Assembly: GCA_937902925.1 (NCBI GenBank)
Contig: CALFNN010000104.1
Location: forward strand, 1-64,000
DNA length: 64,000 nucleotides
Reading direction: 5' to 3'
Origin: an uncultured Opitutaceae bacterium
GTDB lineage: Bacteria; Verrucomicrobiota; Verrucomicrobiia; Opitutales; Opitutaceae
The notes beneath the pieces are model-generated. The model saw nothing but the letters and a program-made list of their open reading frames with translations. It had not been told where the DNA came from and ran no database searches. Shown in pieces: positions 19,055 to 27,964 of this stretch; the stretch's first letter is position 1, and each line of letters opens with the position of its first letter. A program made the translations under genes and the position numbers.

Positions 19055-20464
19055 GTGCCAAATTCCTCCCGCCTCCTTCGCTCAGTCGCCCTTCTCGGGT
19101 CGTCTCTGCTCGCCGCCACCAACGCCGTCGCCGCGACCCGGATCGCCGACTCCATCGCCAGCCTCGAGTCGCGTCTCGGCGCCGCCGCGCCCGGCGACCG
19201 GATTGTGCTCAAGGATGGCCACTATACCGCGACGGCGCCCATCGTTCTCCGCCTCGCGGGCACCGCCGCGCAACCCATCGTCATCGCCGCCGAGACCGTG
19301 GGCGGCGCCACGATCGAGGGCGCGGCCGGTTTCAAATTCGAGCGGCCCGCTGCGTTCGTCACGATCGAGGGCTTCGTTTTCACCCATCGGGCGGGCGGGG
19401 CGGTCATCGGCGGCGGCACGAGCCACTGCCGGATTTCGCGCTGCGTTTTCGAGTGCGCCGGCGAGGGCGCCTATCTCACGGTCACCGGCGACGACGCCGA
19501 GGTCGACCGCAACGAATTCCGCAACAAGAAAACCCTCGGCAACATGATCGGCGTCACCGGCACGGGCAGCCAGGTGGCGCGACGGCTCTGGATTCATCAC
19601 AACTATTTTCACGACTTCGCCAACGCCCATGGCAACGGCGGCGAGACGATCCGTTTCGGGCTCAGCGGGCTCAGCATGTCCACGGGCGCCGGCCTCGTGG
19701 AATACAACCTCTTCGTCCGCTGCACGGGCGAGAACGAGCTCATCTCCAACAAATCCTGCGGAAACACCTATCGCTACAACACGTTTCTCGACAGTCCCGG
19801 CGCCGAGCTCAGCCAGCGGCACGGCAACCATTGCCTGATCTACGGCAACTATTTCCGCCGCACCCAGGGCATCCGCCTCTTCGGCGACGGCCACCAGATC
19901 TTCAGCAATTACCTCGAGGGAAACTCCGTTGCCATCTCGATCGGCAACGGCGACGGCGAGGTGGCGGATGGCGCCAAACTCACGAGCCACGACCGGCCCG
20001 ACAACTGCGTCATCGCGTTCAATACCCTCGTCAACAATACCGAGGCCTACCGGATGCAGGGTCGCGCCAGCGGCCTGGGCGCGACCAACACGACCTTCGC
20101 CAACAACATCATCCAGGGTGGCGGCAAGGTCGCTGCCATCGACGGCCCGAACGCAGGGGCGAAATGGAGCGGCAACATCCTCTGGAAAACAGGCGACGCC
20201 GGTGACCTGCCTGCCGCCGGCTATACGACCGCCGACCCGCACCTCTCGCCCGACCAGGCCGGCGTCTACCACATCCTCCCCGGGAGCCCCGCCATCGATT
20301 CCGCCGTCGGCGATTTTCCCGCGGTCGCGTTCGACATGGACGGCCAACCCCGACCCGCCGCCGGCAAGGACGTGGGCGCAGACGAGTTCTCCACCGTTCC
20401 AGTCGTCGCCCGAATCCTTACCGTCGACGACGTCGGCCCCGGATCGATCGCCCCGAAGTCGTAA
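19055..20464 (+). CDS. Secreted polysaccharide lyase, family PL6
   Basis: This 469-residue protein has a GTG start at 19055, which opens a signal peptide (PNSSRLLRSVALLGSSLLAA). A longer frame upstream runs through the VanY gene and is an artefact. The body is a right-handed beta-helix of the PL6 family (alginate lyase / chondroitinase B). The catalytic pair is visible: Lys233 in ELISNKSCGNTYRYNTFLDS and Arg255 in ELSQRHGNHCLIYGNYF. The C-terminus ends in a DIGADEF-like segment (GKDVGADEF), common in secreted polysaccharidases. It would cleave alginate or dermatan-type uronic acid chains by beta-elimination. Its products could feed the KDG route served by KdgT. Confidence 0.93.
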   Translation: MPNSSRLLRSVALLGSSLLAATNAVAATRIADSIASLESRLGAAAPGDRIVLKDGHYTATAPIVLRLAGTAAQPIVIAAETVGGATIEGAAGFKFERPAAFVTIEGFVFTHRAGGAVIGGGTSHCRISRCVFECAGEGAYLTVTGDDAEVDRNEFRNKKTLGNMIGVTGTGSQVARRLWIHHNYFHDFANAHGNGGETIRFGLSGLSMSTGAGLVEYNLFVRCTGENELISNKSCGNTYRYNTFLDSPGAELSQRHGNHCLIYGNYFRRTQGIRLFGDGHQIFSNYLEGNSVAISIGNGDGEVADGAKLTSHDRPDNCVIAFNTLVNNTEAYRMQGRASGLGATNTTFANNIIQGGGKVAAIDGPNAGAKWSGNILWKTGDAGDLPAAGYTTADPHLSPDQAGVYHILPGSPAIDSAVGDFPAVAFDMDGQPRPAAGKDVGADEFSTVPVVARILTVDDVGPGSIAPKS

Positions 20465-20618
20465 GCCGCGTCCCAATCGCGTTTCCTCGATAGGTCGCGT
20501 CGGCCGGGCGCGCCGCTCGCCGTGGGGCGTCTCGCTGGCAGACGCCGCTTCGTTTTCCCCCGCGACCGACCGTTGCCACGAGCCGACGCCAGCCTCGCGC
20601 CCGGCCGGTCGTCCTTCC

Positions 20619-20662
20619 TTGGAATAGTTCTAATTATCACTTGCACCTTAGAACCATTCCAA
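20619..20662. promoter_or_regulatory. Paired Fur-type boxes upstream of fur-suf
   Basis: Two 15-bp elements face each other: TTGGAATAGTTCTAA (20619-20633) and TTAGAACCATTCCAA (20648-20662). They are reverse complements at 14 of 15 positions. Each is itself an imperfect 7-1-7 palindrome of the kind bound by Fur/PerR dimers (5 of 7 pairs), and their centres are 29 bp apart. They lie 26 bp before the fur-family start codon, so autoregulation and control of the suf genes by this regulator is a strong inference. The A/T-rich TAATTAT at 20631-20637 may be part of the promoter. Confidence 0.65.
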
Positions 20663-20688
20663 TTTGTTGACCTGTTCCCTCCCACGCC

Positions 20689-21120
20689 ATGTCCACCGCC
20701 ACCCTCAGCTCCGATGCCCTCTCCCAACGCCTCGCCGACAGCGGCCTGCGCTCCACCCCGCAACGCGAGGTCATCTACGACGTGCTCCTCAAGAAACGGG
20801 ACCACCCCACCGCCGACGAGGTGTTTGCCCGCGTGAAGTCCGAGCTGCCCACCATTTCGCTCGCGACGGTCTACAACTGCCTCGAAACGCTCGTCCAGTG
20901 CGACCTCGTCCGCTCGGTCAACTTCGAGCGCGGCCCCACCCGCTACTGCCCGAACCTGCGCCCGCACGCGCATTTTCACGACGAGCAGACCGGTGCCACC
21001 CACGATATCGACCTGCCGTCCGACTTGCTCGACAAGGTCCGCTCCGTCCTCCCGCGCGGCTACGACGCCAAGTCCGTCGAGATCATTTTCCGCGGGAAAG
21101 CCAAGCCGGCCGCGCATTGA
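20689..21120 (+). CDS. Fur-family transcriptional regulator
   Basis: This 143-residue regulator has the Fur winged helix at the N-terminus (LADSGLRSTPQREVIYDVLL, HPTADEVFARV, ISLATVYNCLETLVQCDLV). A dimerisation and metal-binding part follows (RYCPNLRPHAHFHDEQTGAT). The structural CxxC pairs of classical Fur are absent, which leaves Fur, PerR or a suf-specific regulator open. It lies 42 bp upstream of sufC behind paired Fur-type boxes, so it probably adjusts iron-sulfur assembly to iron or oxidant state and represses its own operon. Confidence 0.93.
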   Translation: MSTATLSSDALSQRLADSGLRSTPQREVIYDVLLKKRDHPTADEVFARVKSELPTISLATVYNCLETLVQCDLVRSVNFERGPTRYCPNLRPHAHFHDEQTGATHDIDLPSDLLDKVRSVLPRGYDAKSVEIIFRGKAKPAAH

Positions 21121-21162
21121 CCCACCTTCACCTTTCCTGAGTTTCACCTTCCTCTTTCCGAC

Positions 21163-21918
21163 ATGAGCCAACTCGAAATCAAGAACCTCCACGTCGCCAT
21201 CGGCGAAAAGGAAATCGTCAAAGGCCTCTCCCTCGTCATCGGCGGGGGCGAGGTCCACGCCGTCATGGGGCCCAATGGCACCGGCAAGTCCACGCTCGCC
21301 AAGGCGATCGCCGGCCATCCGGACTACACCATCACGGGCGGAGACGTGCTGCTCGACGGCCACTCCGTCCTCGCCATGGAGCCCGACGAGCGTGCGCGGT
21401 CCGGCCTCTTTCTCGCGTTTCAATACCCAAGCGAAATCCCCGGCGTCAGCATCGCCAACTTCCTCCGCGCCGCCCAGCAGGCCCGCATGGCCGAGGGCGA
21501 GGAACTCGACGCCTCCGCCTATTACAAGCGGCTCTATTCGAAGATGGATCTCCTCAAGATCGACCGGAAGTTCACCTCCCGCTCCGTCAACGACGGTTTC
21601 TCCGGCGGCGAGAAAAAGCGCTGCGAGATTTTGCAGATGGCCATGCTCGAGCCCAAGTTCGCGCTGATGGACGAGACCGACTCCGGCCTCGACATCGACG
21701 CGCTCCGCATCGTCGCCGAGGGCGTCAACACGCTCCGCGGCCCCGGCCTCGGCGTCCTCCTCATCACGCACTATCAACGGCTCCTCAATTATATCGTGCC
21801 CGACTTCGTCCATGTGATGTGGGACGGCCGCATCGTGAAGAGCGGCGACAAGGATCTCGCCCTCGAACTCGAGGCCAAGGGCTACGACTGGGTGAAGAAG
21901 GAACTCGTCACCGCCTGA
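21163..21918 (+). CDS. sufC: Fe-S cluster assembly ATPase SufC
   Basis: This 251-residue ABC-type ATPase energises the SufBCD scaffold. Walker A is [18 protein letters not shown], the Q-loop region is [20 protein letters not shown], the signature is [17 protein letters not shown], Walker B with the D-loop is [14 protein letters not shown], and the switch His is in [10 protein letters not shown]. The FQYPxEIPGV segment is characteristic of SufC rather than transport ATPases. Length is normal. It sits between the Fur-type gene and sufB with short gaps (42 and 48 bp). Confidence 0.97.
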   Translation: MSQLEIKNLHVAIGEKEIVKGLSLVIGGGEVHAVMGPNGTGKSTLAKAIAGHPDYTITGGDVLLDGHSVLAMEPDERARSGLFLAFQYPSEIPGVSIANFLRAAQQARMAEGEELDASAYYKRLYSKMDLLKIDRKFTSRSVNDGFSGGEKKRCEILQMAMLEPKFALMDETDSGLDIDALRIVAEGVNTLRGPGLGVLLITHYQRLLNYIVPDFVHVMWDGRIVKSGDKDLALELEAKGYDWVKKELVTA

Positions 21919-21966
21919 GGCGCCTCTCCTTCAATTTTCAACCGTCGATTTTCAACTCCCTCCGCC

Positions 21967-23403
21967 ATGAAACCGCCCACCGACACTCTCGCCCCGCCGA
22001 CCGAAAACCCGGTTGCGGGCATCGACCAGTCCTCCGGCAATTTCCGCTACGACGTCAAATACGAGCTCGACGCCGGCACCGGCCTGTCCGACCGGACCGT
22101 CGACTACATCAGCGCCGCCAAGAAGGAGGCTCCGTGGATTCGCGAGTTCCGCCAGAAGGCACTGCAGACCTTCCTGGCCAAGCCGCTCCCGACGCACTGG
22201 GCGACGCGCGACCTCGAGAACATCAACTTCGACAAGATCCGCTATTACCTTTCCTCCGGCCAGAAACCGAAGCGCACGTGGGACGAGGTGCCCGACGACA
22301 TCAAGCAGACCTTCGAGCGGCTCGGCATTCCCGAGCAGGAGCGCAAGTTCCTCGCCGGCGTCGAGGCCCAGTTCGATTCCGAGGCCGCCTACTCCAACAT
22401 CAAGGAAATCGTCTCGAAACAGGGCGTCATCTTCGTCAACTCCACCGAGGGCCTCCGCGAGCATCCGGAGATTTTCAAGAAGTGGTTCGGCAAGGTCATC
22501 CCGACCTCCGACAACAAGTTCTCCGCGCTCAACAGCGCCGTGTTCTCCGGCGGCTCGTTCATCTACGTGCCGCCCGGCGTCAAGGTCGCCCAGCCGCTCC
22601 AGGCCTACTTCCGCATCAACGCCGAGAACTTCGGCCAGTTCGAGCGCACGCTCATCATCGCCGACGAGGGCGCCGAGGTCACCTACATGGAGGGCTGCAC
22701 CGCCCCGAAGTTCTCCACCTCCACGCTGCACAGCGCCGTCGTCGAGCTCGTCGCACTCAAGGGCGCGAAGATCCAATACATCACCGTCCAGAACTGGTCG
22801 CCCAACGTCTTCAACCTCGTCACCAAGCGCGGCCTCGCGCACGAGGAAGCCGAGATCAAGTGGATCGACTGCAACATCGGCAGCCGCCTCACGATGAAAT
22901 ATCCGGGCGTCATCCTCAAGGGCCGCAAGGCCCGCGGCGAAGTCCTCTCCATCGCCCTCGCCAACGACGGCCAGCACCAGGACACCGGCGCGAAGATGAT
23001 CCACGCCGCCGACGAGACGACCTCCAACATCATCGCGAAGTCCATCTCCGTCGGCCAGGGCCGCAGCACTTACCGCGGCACCGTCCACATCCCGAAGCAC
23101 CTCAAGGGTTGCAAGAACAACACTGAGTGCGACGCCCTCCTCATCAACACCAACAGCCGCACCGACACCTATCCCGCGATCACCGTCCGTGGCGACCGCC
23201 ACGCCGTGCAGCACGAGGCGAGCGTCTCGAAGGTCAGCGAGGACCAGATTTTCTACATGCAGCAACGCGGCCTCACCGAGGGCCAGGCGATGAGCCTCAG
23301 CGTCAACGGCTTCATCAACGACCTCGCCCGCCAGTTCCCGATGGAATACTCCGTCGAGCTGAAGCGCCTCATCGACCTCGAGATGGAAGGCAGCGTCGGC
23401 TAG
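21967..23403 (+). CDS. sufB: Fe-S cluster assembly scaffold SufB
   Basis: This 478-residue protein matches SufB, the core scaffold on which SufBCD builds Fe-S clusters. Recognisable parts are [19 protein letters not shown], the N-terminal helical region, and the beta-helix core with [34 protein letters not shown] and [13 protein letters not shown]. The C-terminal helices end [19 protein letters not shown]. The conserved Cys region [14 protein letters not shown] is present. Length is standard. It is followed by a 113-bp gap that holds a perfect 34-bp inverted repeat before sufD. Confidence 0.97.
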   Translation: MKPPTDTLAPPTENPVAGIDQSSGNFRYDVKYELDAGTGLSDRTVDYISAAKKEAPWIREFRQKALQTFLAKPLPTHWATRDLENINFDKIRYYLSSGQKPKRTWDEVPDDIKQTFERLGIPEQERKFLAGVEAQFDSEAAYSNIKEIVSKQGVIFVNSTEGLREHPEIFKKWFGKVIPTSDNKFSALNSAVFSGGSFIYVPPGVKVAQPLQAYFRINAENFGQFERTLIIADEGAEVTYMEGCTAPKFSTSTLHSAVVELVALKGAKIQYITVQNWSPNVFNLVTKRGLAHEEAEIKWIDCNIGSRLTMKYPGVILKGRKARGEVLSIALANDGQHQDTGAKMIHAADETTSNIIAKSISVGQGRSTYRGTVHIPKHLKGCKNNTECDALLINTNSRTDTYPAITVRGDRHAVQHEASVSKVSEDQIFYMQQRGLTEGQAMSLSVNGFINDLARQFPMEYSVELKRLIDLEMEGSVG

Positions 23404-23410
23404 CGCCAGC

Positions 23411-23507
23411 ATCGTTCTCGTTCTCTTAATCATTCTCGTTCTCCTCGCACCGCGGGCGAGCACAGAAAAGATCGGAGAACGAGAATGATTAAGAGAACGA
23501 GAACGAT
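23411..23507. repeat. Perfect 34-bp inverted repeat between sufB and sufD
   Basis: The arm at 23411-23444 is the exact reverse complement of the arm at 23474-23507, with a 29-bp loop. The right arm ends 9 bp before the sufD start. The arms are built from short direct repeats of TTCTCGTTCTC separated by TTAATCA, so the element also has internal periodicity. It fills almost the whole sufB-sufD spacer. No long T-run follows, so it is not a standard terminator. RNA processing, stabilisation of the upstream message, partial attenuation or a mobile intergenic repeat are all possible. Confidence 0.9.
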
Positions 23508-23516
23508 TTAACAGAC

Positions 23517-24839
23517 ATGTCCGCTCCCACTCTCACGTCCCCCGCCAAGTCCCTCACCGGCTCCTTCACCGCCGACGCCTTCGCCGCGCATCTCGCGAGT
23601 CTCCCGCCCCTGCCCGCGTGGTGGCTTGACCGCAAACGCGCCGCCTACGAGCGCTTCGCCTCGCTGCCGATGCCCGCGCGCACCGACGAGACGTGGCGCT
23701 TCAGCAACATCGGCACGCTGACGCTCGACGGCTTCACCTTGCCGGAGCCCACCCGCGCGAAGCTTTATTCGCCGATCGGCATTCCGAAGGCCGCCAAGCT
23801 CGTCTTCGCCAACAACCGCCTTTCCTCTCGCGAGGCGCTCGCCGCCGATCTCGCGAAGCGTGGCGTGATCGTCGACACGCTCCAGCACGCGCTCAACCAG
23901 CACGGCGACCTCGTCCGTGAGCATCTCCTCGCCCAGCCGCCGAAGCTCGGCTCCGCAAAGTTCGCCGCGCTCCACGAGGCGTTCCTCACCGACGGCGCCT
24001 TCATCCACGTGCCGAAAGGCGTCGAGGTCGGCCTGCCCATCGGCGTGTTCTCCTATGCCGCCGGCGCCGGCGCGGCCGTCTTCCCGCACACCCTCGTGGT
24101 CGCCGGCGAAAATTCCCGGGTCACGGTCGTGGAATACTTCGGCTCCGCCACCGAGACCGACGCCCACTTCGCCGTCGGCGCCAACGACCTCTACGCCGGC
24201 CACGGCTCGCAGCTCACCTACATCGGCAAGCAGGACTGGTCGCGCGCCGCGCTCTCGTTTCAGCTCAACTCCACCGTCGTCCGTCGCGACGCCCGCGTGC
24301 AATCGCTCAACCTCCACCTCGGCGCCCGCCAGGCCCGCCACGAGTCGCTCTCGCAGCTCCAGGCGCCCGGCGCCTTCTCCGAGATGCTTGCGCTCACCGT
24401 CGCCCACGGCACGCAGGAGTTCGACCAGCGCACGCTCCAGATTCACCAGGCGCCGAACACCAAGTCCGACCTCCTCTACAAGAACGCCCTTCTCGACCGG
24501 GCGAAGACGATCTTCTCCGGCCTGATCATCGTCGATCCCGACGCGCAGAAGACCGACGCCTACCAGAGCAACCGCAACCTCATGCTCAGCGACGAGGCCG
24601 AGGCGAACTCGCTCCCCGGCCTCGAGATCCAAGCGAACGACGTCCGCTGCACCCACGGTGCCACCTCCTCGCGCATCGACCCCGAGCAGGAGTTTTATCT
24701 GCAGTCCCGCGGCATCGCCAAGGATGCCGCCGACGAGCTTCTCACCTTCGGCTTTTTCGAGGAGGTCCTCGCCAAGCTCGAAAACGAAGGCCTTCACGAC
24801 GCTCTTCGCGACCTGATCAAGACCAAGTTCAAGAAGTAA
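23517..24839 (+). CDS. sufD: Fe-S cluster assembly protein SufD
   Basis: This 440-residue protein pairs with SufB in the SufBCD scaffold. The N-terminus shows LPAWWLDRKRAAYERFASLP and TDETWRFSNIGTLTLD, as in many SufD proteins. The beta-helix core includes FIHVPKGVEVGLPIGVFSYA, VVAGENSRVTVVEYFGSATE and HQAPNTKSDLLYKNALLDRA. The C-terminal region has CTHGATSSRIDPEQEFYLQS with the conserved His and the GIAKDAADELL helix. Length is standard. It lies between two large intergenic inverted repeats in the suf operon. Confidence 0.96.
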   Translation: MSAPTLTSPAKSLTGSFTADAFAAHLASLPPLPAWWLDRKRAAYERFASLPMPARTDETWRFSNIGTLTLDGFTLPEPTRAKLYSPIGIPKAAKLVFANNRLSSREALAADLAKRGVIVDTLQHALNQHGDLVREHLLAQPPKLGSAKFAALHEAFLTDGAFIHVPKGVEVGLPIGVFSYAAGAGAAVFPHTLVVAGENSRVTVVEYFGSATETDAHFAVGANDLYAGHGSQLTYIGKQDWSRAALSFQLNSTVVRRDARVQSLNLHLGARQARHESLSQLQAPGAFSEMLALTVAHGTQEFDQRTLQIHQAPNTKSDLLYKNALLDRAKTIFSGLIIVDPDAQKTDAYQSNRNLMLSDEAEANSLPGLEIQANDVRCTHGATSSRIDPEQEFYLQSRGIAKDAADELLTFGFFEEVLAKLENEGLHDALRDLIKTKFKK

Positions 24840-24846
24840 ACCTTGG

Positions 24847-24912
24847 CCCACGGAACACACTGAACGCACGGAAAGGATTTCCGACTTCCGTGTTTTCCGT
24901 GTATTCCGTGGG
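24847..24912. repeat. 27-bp imperfect inverted repeat between sufD and sufT
   Basis: The arm at 24847-24873 pairs with 24886-24912 at 23 of 27 positions around a 12-bp loop. The right arm reads as spaced TTCCGTG units ending in CCGTGGG. The same unit pattern recurs at 33269-33295, so this looks like a dispersed repeat family. It occupies most of the 82-bp sufD-sufT spacer. No T-run follows the right arm. Confidence 0.8.
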
Positions 24913-24921
24913 CAAACTCCG

Positions 24922-25470
24922 ATGAATAACCGCGACCGCACCCTCTCCCGCGATCTCACCGCCACGCAGATTCCCTCCGGCGACAAGACGCCGCTGCCCG
25001 CCGGCACGCACGTGATGATCCACCAGACGCTCGGCGGCGCCTATACCGTGCAGACCGACTTCGGCCTCTTCCGCATCGACGGCAAGGACGGCGACGCCCT
25101 CGGCGAAGAGGTGAAGGACAACACCGTCAAGGCCGCCACGCTCGACGGCGGCGCGCCCGATCCCGAGGCGATCTGGGCCCAGTTGCGTCTCGTCTTCGAT
25201 CCGGAAATCCCCGTCAACATCGTCGACCTCGGCCTCGTCTACACGATGGACGTCGAGGCGCTCCCCGAGAACGCCGGGCACCGGGTCAATGTCGCGATGA
25301 CGCTCACGGCCCCCGGCTGCGGCATGGGCCCCGCGATCGCCGAGGACGCGAAGAGCAAGATTCTCCTCGTCCCCGGCGTCAGCGACGCCGACGTCCGGAT
25401 CACCTGGGACCCGCCGTGGAACCAACAGATGATCTCGGAAGAGGGGAAGATGAAGCTCGGCCTCGTCTGA
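24922..25470 (+). CDS. sufT: Putative Fe-S cluster assembly protein SufT
   Basis: This 182-residue protein has an N-terminal SufT-specific part (IPSGDKTPLPAGTHVMIHQT, GGAYTVQTDFGLFRIDG) and a C-terminal DUF59/MIP18-like domain. The latter has VFDPEIPVNIVDLGLVYTMD and the conserved Cys motif TLTAPGCGMGP, then VTWDPPWN-like ending ITWDPPWNQQMIS. SufT helps maturation of Fe-S proteins. It closes the suf gene row. sufS, sufE or sufU are not seen in the window, so the cysteine desulfurase must be encoded elsewhere. Confidence 0.93.
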   Translation: MNNRDRTLSRDLTATQIPSGDKTPLPAGTHVMIHQTLGGAYTVQTDFGLFRIDGKDGDALGEEVKDNTVKAATLDGGAPDPEAIWAQLRLVFDPEIPVNIVDLGLVYTMDVEALPENAGHRVNVAMTLTAPGCGMGPAIAEDAKSKILLVPGVSDADVRITWDPPWNQQMISEEGKMKLGLV

Positions 25471-25560
25471 GCGTCATCGCCCGTTGCCGAATGGCCTGAG
25501 GCGGGCCTGCCGGCACTTCTGGGCCGCGCCACAACCGCACTGCCGGCATTGCCCGGCTGC

Positions 25561-27927
25561 CTACTTTCCCTCCCGGTATTGCTGCAGCCGGCTCCGGGCG
25601 CTTTCCAGCGCCGGATTGATCGCCAGCGCCTGCTCGAAATATTTCGCCGCCCTGTCGCGCTCGCCCTTGTCGCCGCAGATCACCCCGAGGTTGTTCAACG
25701 CCCCCCAGTGGCGCGGATTCAACGCCAGCGCGTTTTCATAGTCCGACGCCGCTTCATCGGGCTTTCCCATCTGCTGGTGCACGACGCCGAGGTTGTAGAA
25801 AATCTCGGGATCGCTCCGCTGCGTCTGCAGGATCTCCTGATAGGCGACCACCGCCGCCGGAAATTTTCCCGCGAGGGCCAGCGCGTCCGCCAGCGCCTTG
25901 CGGGCGCCGTCGGGCGGGGGATTCCGGCGCAACGCCGCCTCGCATTGCGCGATGGCCGCTGCCGTGTGCCCCAGCCCCATCAGCGTCTTCGCGTAGGCCA
26001 GGTGCACGTCCGCGTTGTCCGGTTCGAACCGGAGCGCCGCCTCGTAATGCGCCAGCGCCTCGGCCTGGCGGCCCGGAAGTTTCGCCAGCTCGTTCGCGAG
26101 GTTCACGTGGGCCGGCACGAAATCCGGCTGGCTGTTCAAGGCCGCCTGGTATTCCGCCAGCGCTTCGTCCTGCCGGCCGGGCAGTTTCGCCAGGTCGTTC
26201 CCGTAGTTGTTGTGCGCCTCGGCGAAATCGGGGCGGAGCCGCAACGCCGCCTGATAATGCGCCAGCGCCTCCGGCATCCGGCCTGGCACCTGGGCGAGCA
26301 GGACGGCGAGACTGTTGTGCGCCTCGGCGTAGCCCGGCTTCAGGCGCAGCGCCTCCTCGTAATGCGCCAGCGCGTCCGCCCGGCGTTCCGGATGCGGCGC
26401 CAGGGCCAGCGCCAGGTTGTAGTGCGCGTTGGCGGAGCGCGGATTGAAGCGGATCGCCTGCTCGAAATGCGCCAGCGCCTGCGCCGCGTAAGATGCCGTC
26501 TTGGCGAGCTCCGCCCCGAGGTTGACGTGCGCTTCCGCAAAATCCGGCTTGATCCGCAGCGCCTGCTCGTATTGCGCCAGCGCCTCGGGCTCCCGGCCGG
26601 CGACCTTTGCCAGGTCGACCGCGAGATTGTTGTGCGCCCGGGAGCTGAACGGATGTTTCGCCAGCGTGTCCTCCCAGATGCTCACCGCGCTGCGATAGGC
26701 GTGGTTCCGGCTGACTGTCAGCACTCCCAACACAACCGCCAGCGCCGCGAATCCTGGCAGCGCCCGGCGCCCGAGACCCTGACACGCGATCGGCACTATC
26801 AACCCGACGAGTGCGCCGAGCGGCAGATACATCCGGTTCTCCGCCATCGGCTGCGCCGCGATCGGCACGACGCTCGAGGTCGGCGCCAGCAGCAGAAAAA
26901 ATCCCGCCGCCGCAAACCCGAGCCGTCGCGATTTCGACCCGAGCCACAGCGTCGCGGCCAGGCCGCCGGCCAGTGCCACCGCATACGGCCAGATCACCGC
27001 CGTATCGTGCGTCATCCACTCGGGGCCGTAGTCGAAGACGAGCGGGTGCGGCCAGGCCGCCAGCTTGGCGTAAAGCACGACCACCTTGGCCTCCGCCCGC
27101 GCGTAATCGAACCATCTCACGCCTTGCTCGAATCCAACTCCCCGCACTCCCAGGTGCGTGCTCGTCATCAAGACTCCGAGCAGGATCCAGCTCGCGCCGA
27201 GCTTCGCGTGAAACCGCCACCGCTGGACCGCGCCGGCGCGCAGCGACCCGCCGACGAACGCCCAGTCGTAGAGGAACACCGCGACCGGCGCCGTCACCAC
27301 GACCTCCTTCGTCGCCATGCCGCACCAGCACGCGATGATCGACCCGATCCGCCAGCGGCCGGGATGCGCCGTGTCGGTCGAGCGCACGAAGCCGTAGAGC
27401 GTCAGCAAATAGAAAAGCCCGGCCAGCGATTCCGCCCGCTGGCTCAGGTAGGTGACCGCCTCCGTCTGGATCGGATGCAGCGCCCACACCGCCGCCGCCG
27501 CGAAACCCGCCCCGGTCGCCGTCGCCGACCAGCGTCCTGCGAACACCGGCAGGAGCAGCGTCCGCCGGACCAGCCCGAAAAACACCAGGGCCGCGACCGC
27601 GTGAATCGCCAGGTTGACCAGGTGATAGCTCCAAACCGCCTCGCCGGTCCACGCATGGTTCAGCGCAAACGTGAGATTCAACACCGGCCGGCCGCCGGTG
27701 CCCGCGTTCTCCGGTGGAAACAGCGCCGTCTCCCACCAGCCGCGATGCTGGCTGGCGAACGCCTCGGAGATCGCGACATGATCGTCCAACAGCATGGGCA
27801 CGCCGAACGTGTTCGCGTAGGCCGCGAAGACGGCCAGCCCGAGGATCGCCGCCGCTCGCGGCACCCGTGGGTCCGGCGGCGACCGACGCCCATCTCCCGG
27901 AGCCGGCGCCTCGCGCGGTTGCGTCAT
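25561..27927 (-). CDS. Multi-spanning membrane protein with long TPR array, TMTC/GT-C-like
   Basis: This 788-residue protein starts at the ATG at 25-27 of block 27901 (MTQPREAPAPGD). Residues about 24-420 hold roughly ten membrane segments. The first periplasmic loop has LLDDHVAIS with the Asp48-Asp49 pair expected in GT-C glycosyltransferases, and SQRAESLAGLFYLLTLYGFV also fits. Residues about 440-780 are around ten TPR units (NLGAELAKTASYAAQALAHF, LRLKPGYAEAHNSLAVLLAQ). This layout matches TMTC-type protein O-mannosyltransferases and their bacterial relatives. A sugar-transfer role is inferred from architecture. It converges with sufT. Confidence 0.85.
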   Translation of the reverse strand: MTQPREAPAPGDGRRSPPDPRVPRAAAILGLAVFAAYANTFGVPMLLDDHVAISEAFASQHRGWWETALFPPENAGTGGRPVLNLTFALNHAWTGEAVWSYHLVNLAIHAVAALVFFGLVRRTLLLPVFAGRWSATATGAGFAAAAVWALHPIQTEAVTYLSQRAESLAGLFYLLTLYGFVRSTDTAHPGRWRIGSIIACWCGMATKEVVVTAPVAVFLYDWAFVGGSLRAGAVQRWRFHAKLGASWILLGVLMTSTHLGVRGVGFEQGVRWFDYARAEAKVVVLYAKLAAWPHPLVFDYGPEWMTHDTAVIWPYAVALAGGLAATLWLGSKSRRLGFAAAGFFLLLAPTSSVVPIAAQPMAENRMYLPLGALVGLIVPIACQGLGRRALPGFAALAVVLGVLTVSRNHAYRSAVSIWEDTLAKHPFSSRAHNNLAVDLAKVAGREPEALAQYEQALRIKPDFAEAHVNLGAELAKTASYAAQALAHFEQAIRFNPRSANAHYNLALALAPHPERRADALAHYEEALRLKPGYAEAHNSLAVLLAQVPGRMPEALAHYQAALRLRPDFAEAHNNYGNDLAKLPGRQDEALAEYQAALNSQPDFVPAHVNLANELAKLPGRQAEALAHYEAALRFEPDNADVHLAYAKTLMGLGHTAAAIAQCEAALRRNPPPDGARKALADALALAGKFPAAVVAYQEILQTQRSDPEIFYNLGVVHQQMGKPDEAASDYENALALNPRHWGALNNLGVICGDKGERDRAAKYFEQALAINPALESARSRLQQYREGK

Positions 27928-27964
27928 GGCGCCGAGGCTTTTGAAAACCGCGGCGGAGTAAAAG

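Noticed and set aside
23411-24912. CRISPR-like reading of the repeats near sufD
   Set aside because: There are only single inverted repeats, with no regular array of direct repeats with unique spacers and no cas genes.
25508-25548. Two copies of the palindrome TGCCGGCA between sufT and the TMTC-like gene
   Set aside because: Short GC palindromes are expected often in such DNA, and no T-run follows, so I do not call a terminator.
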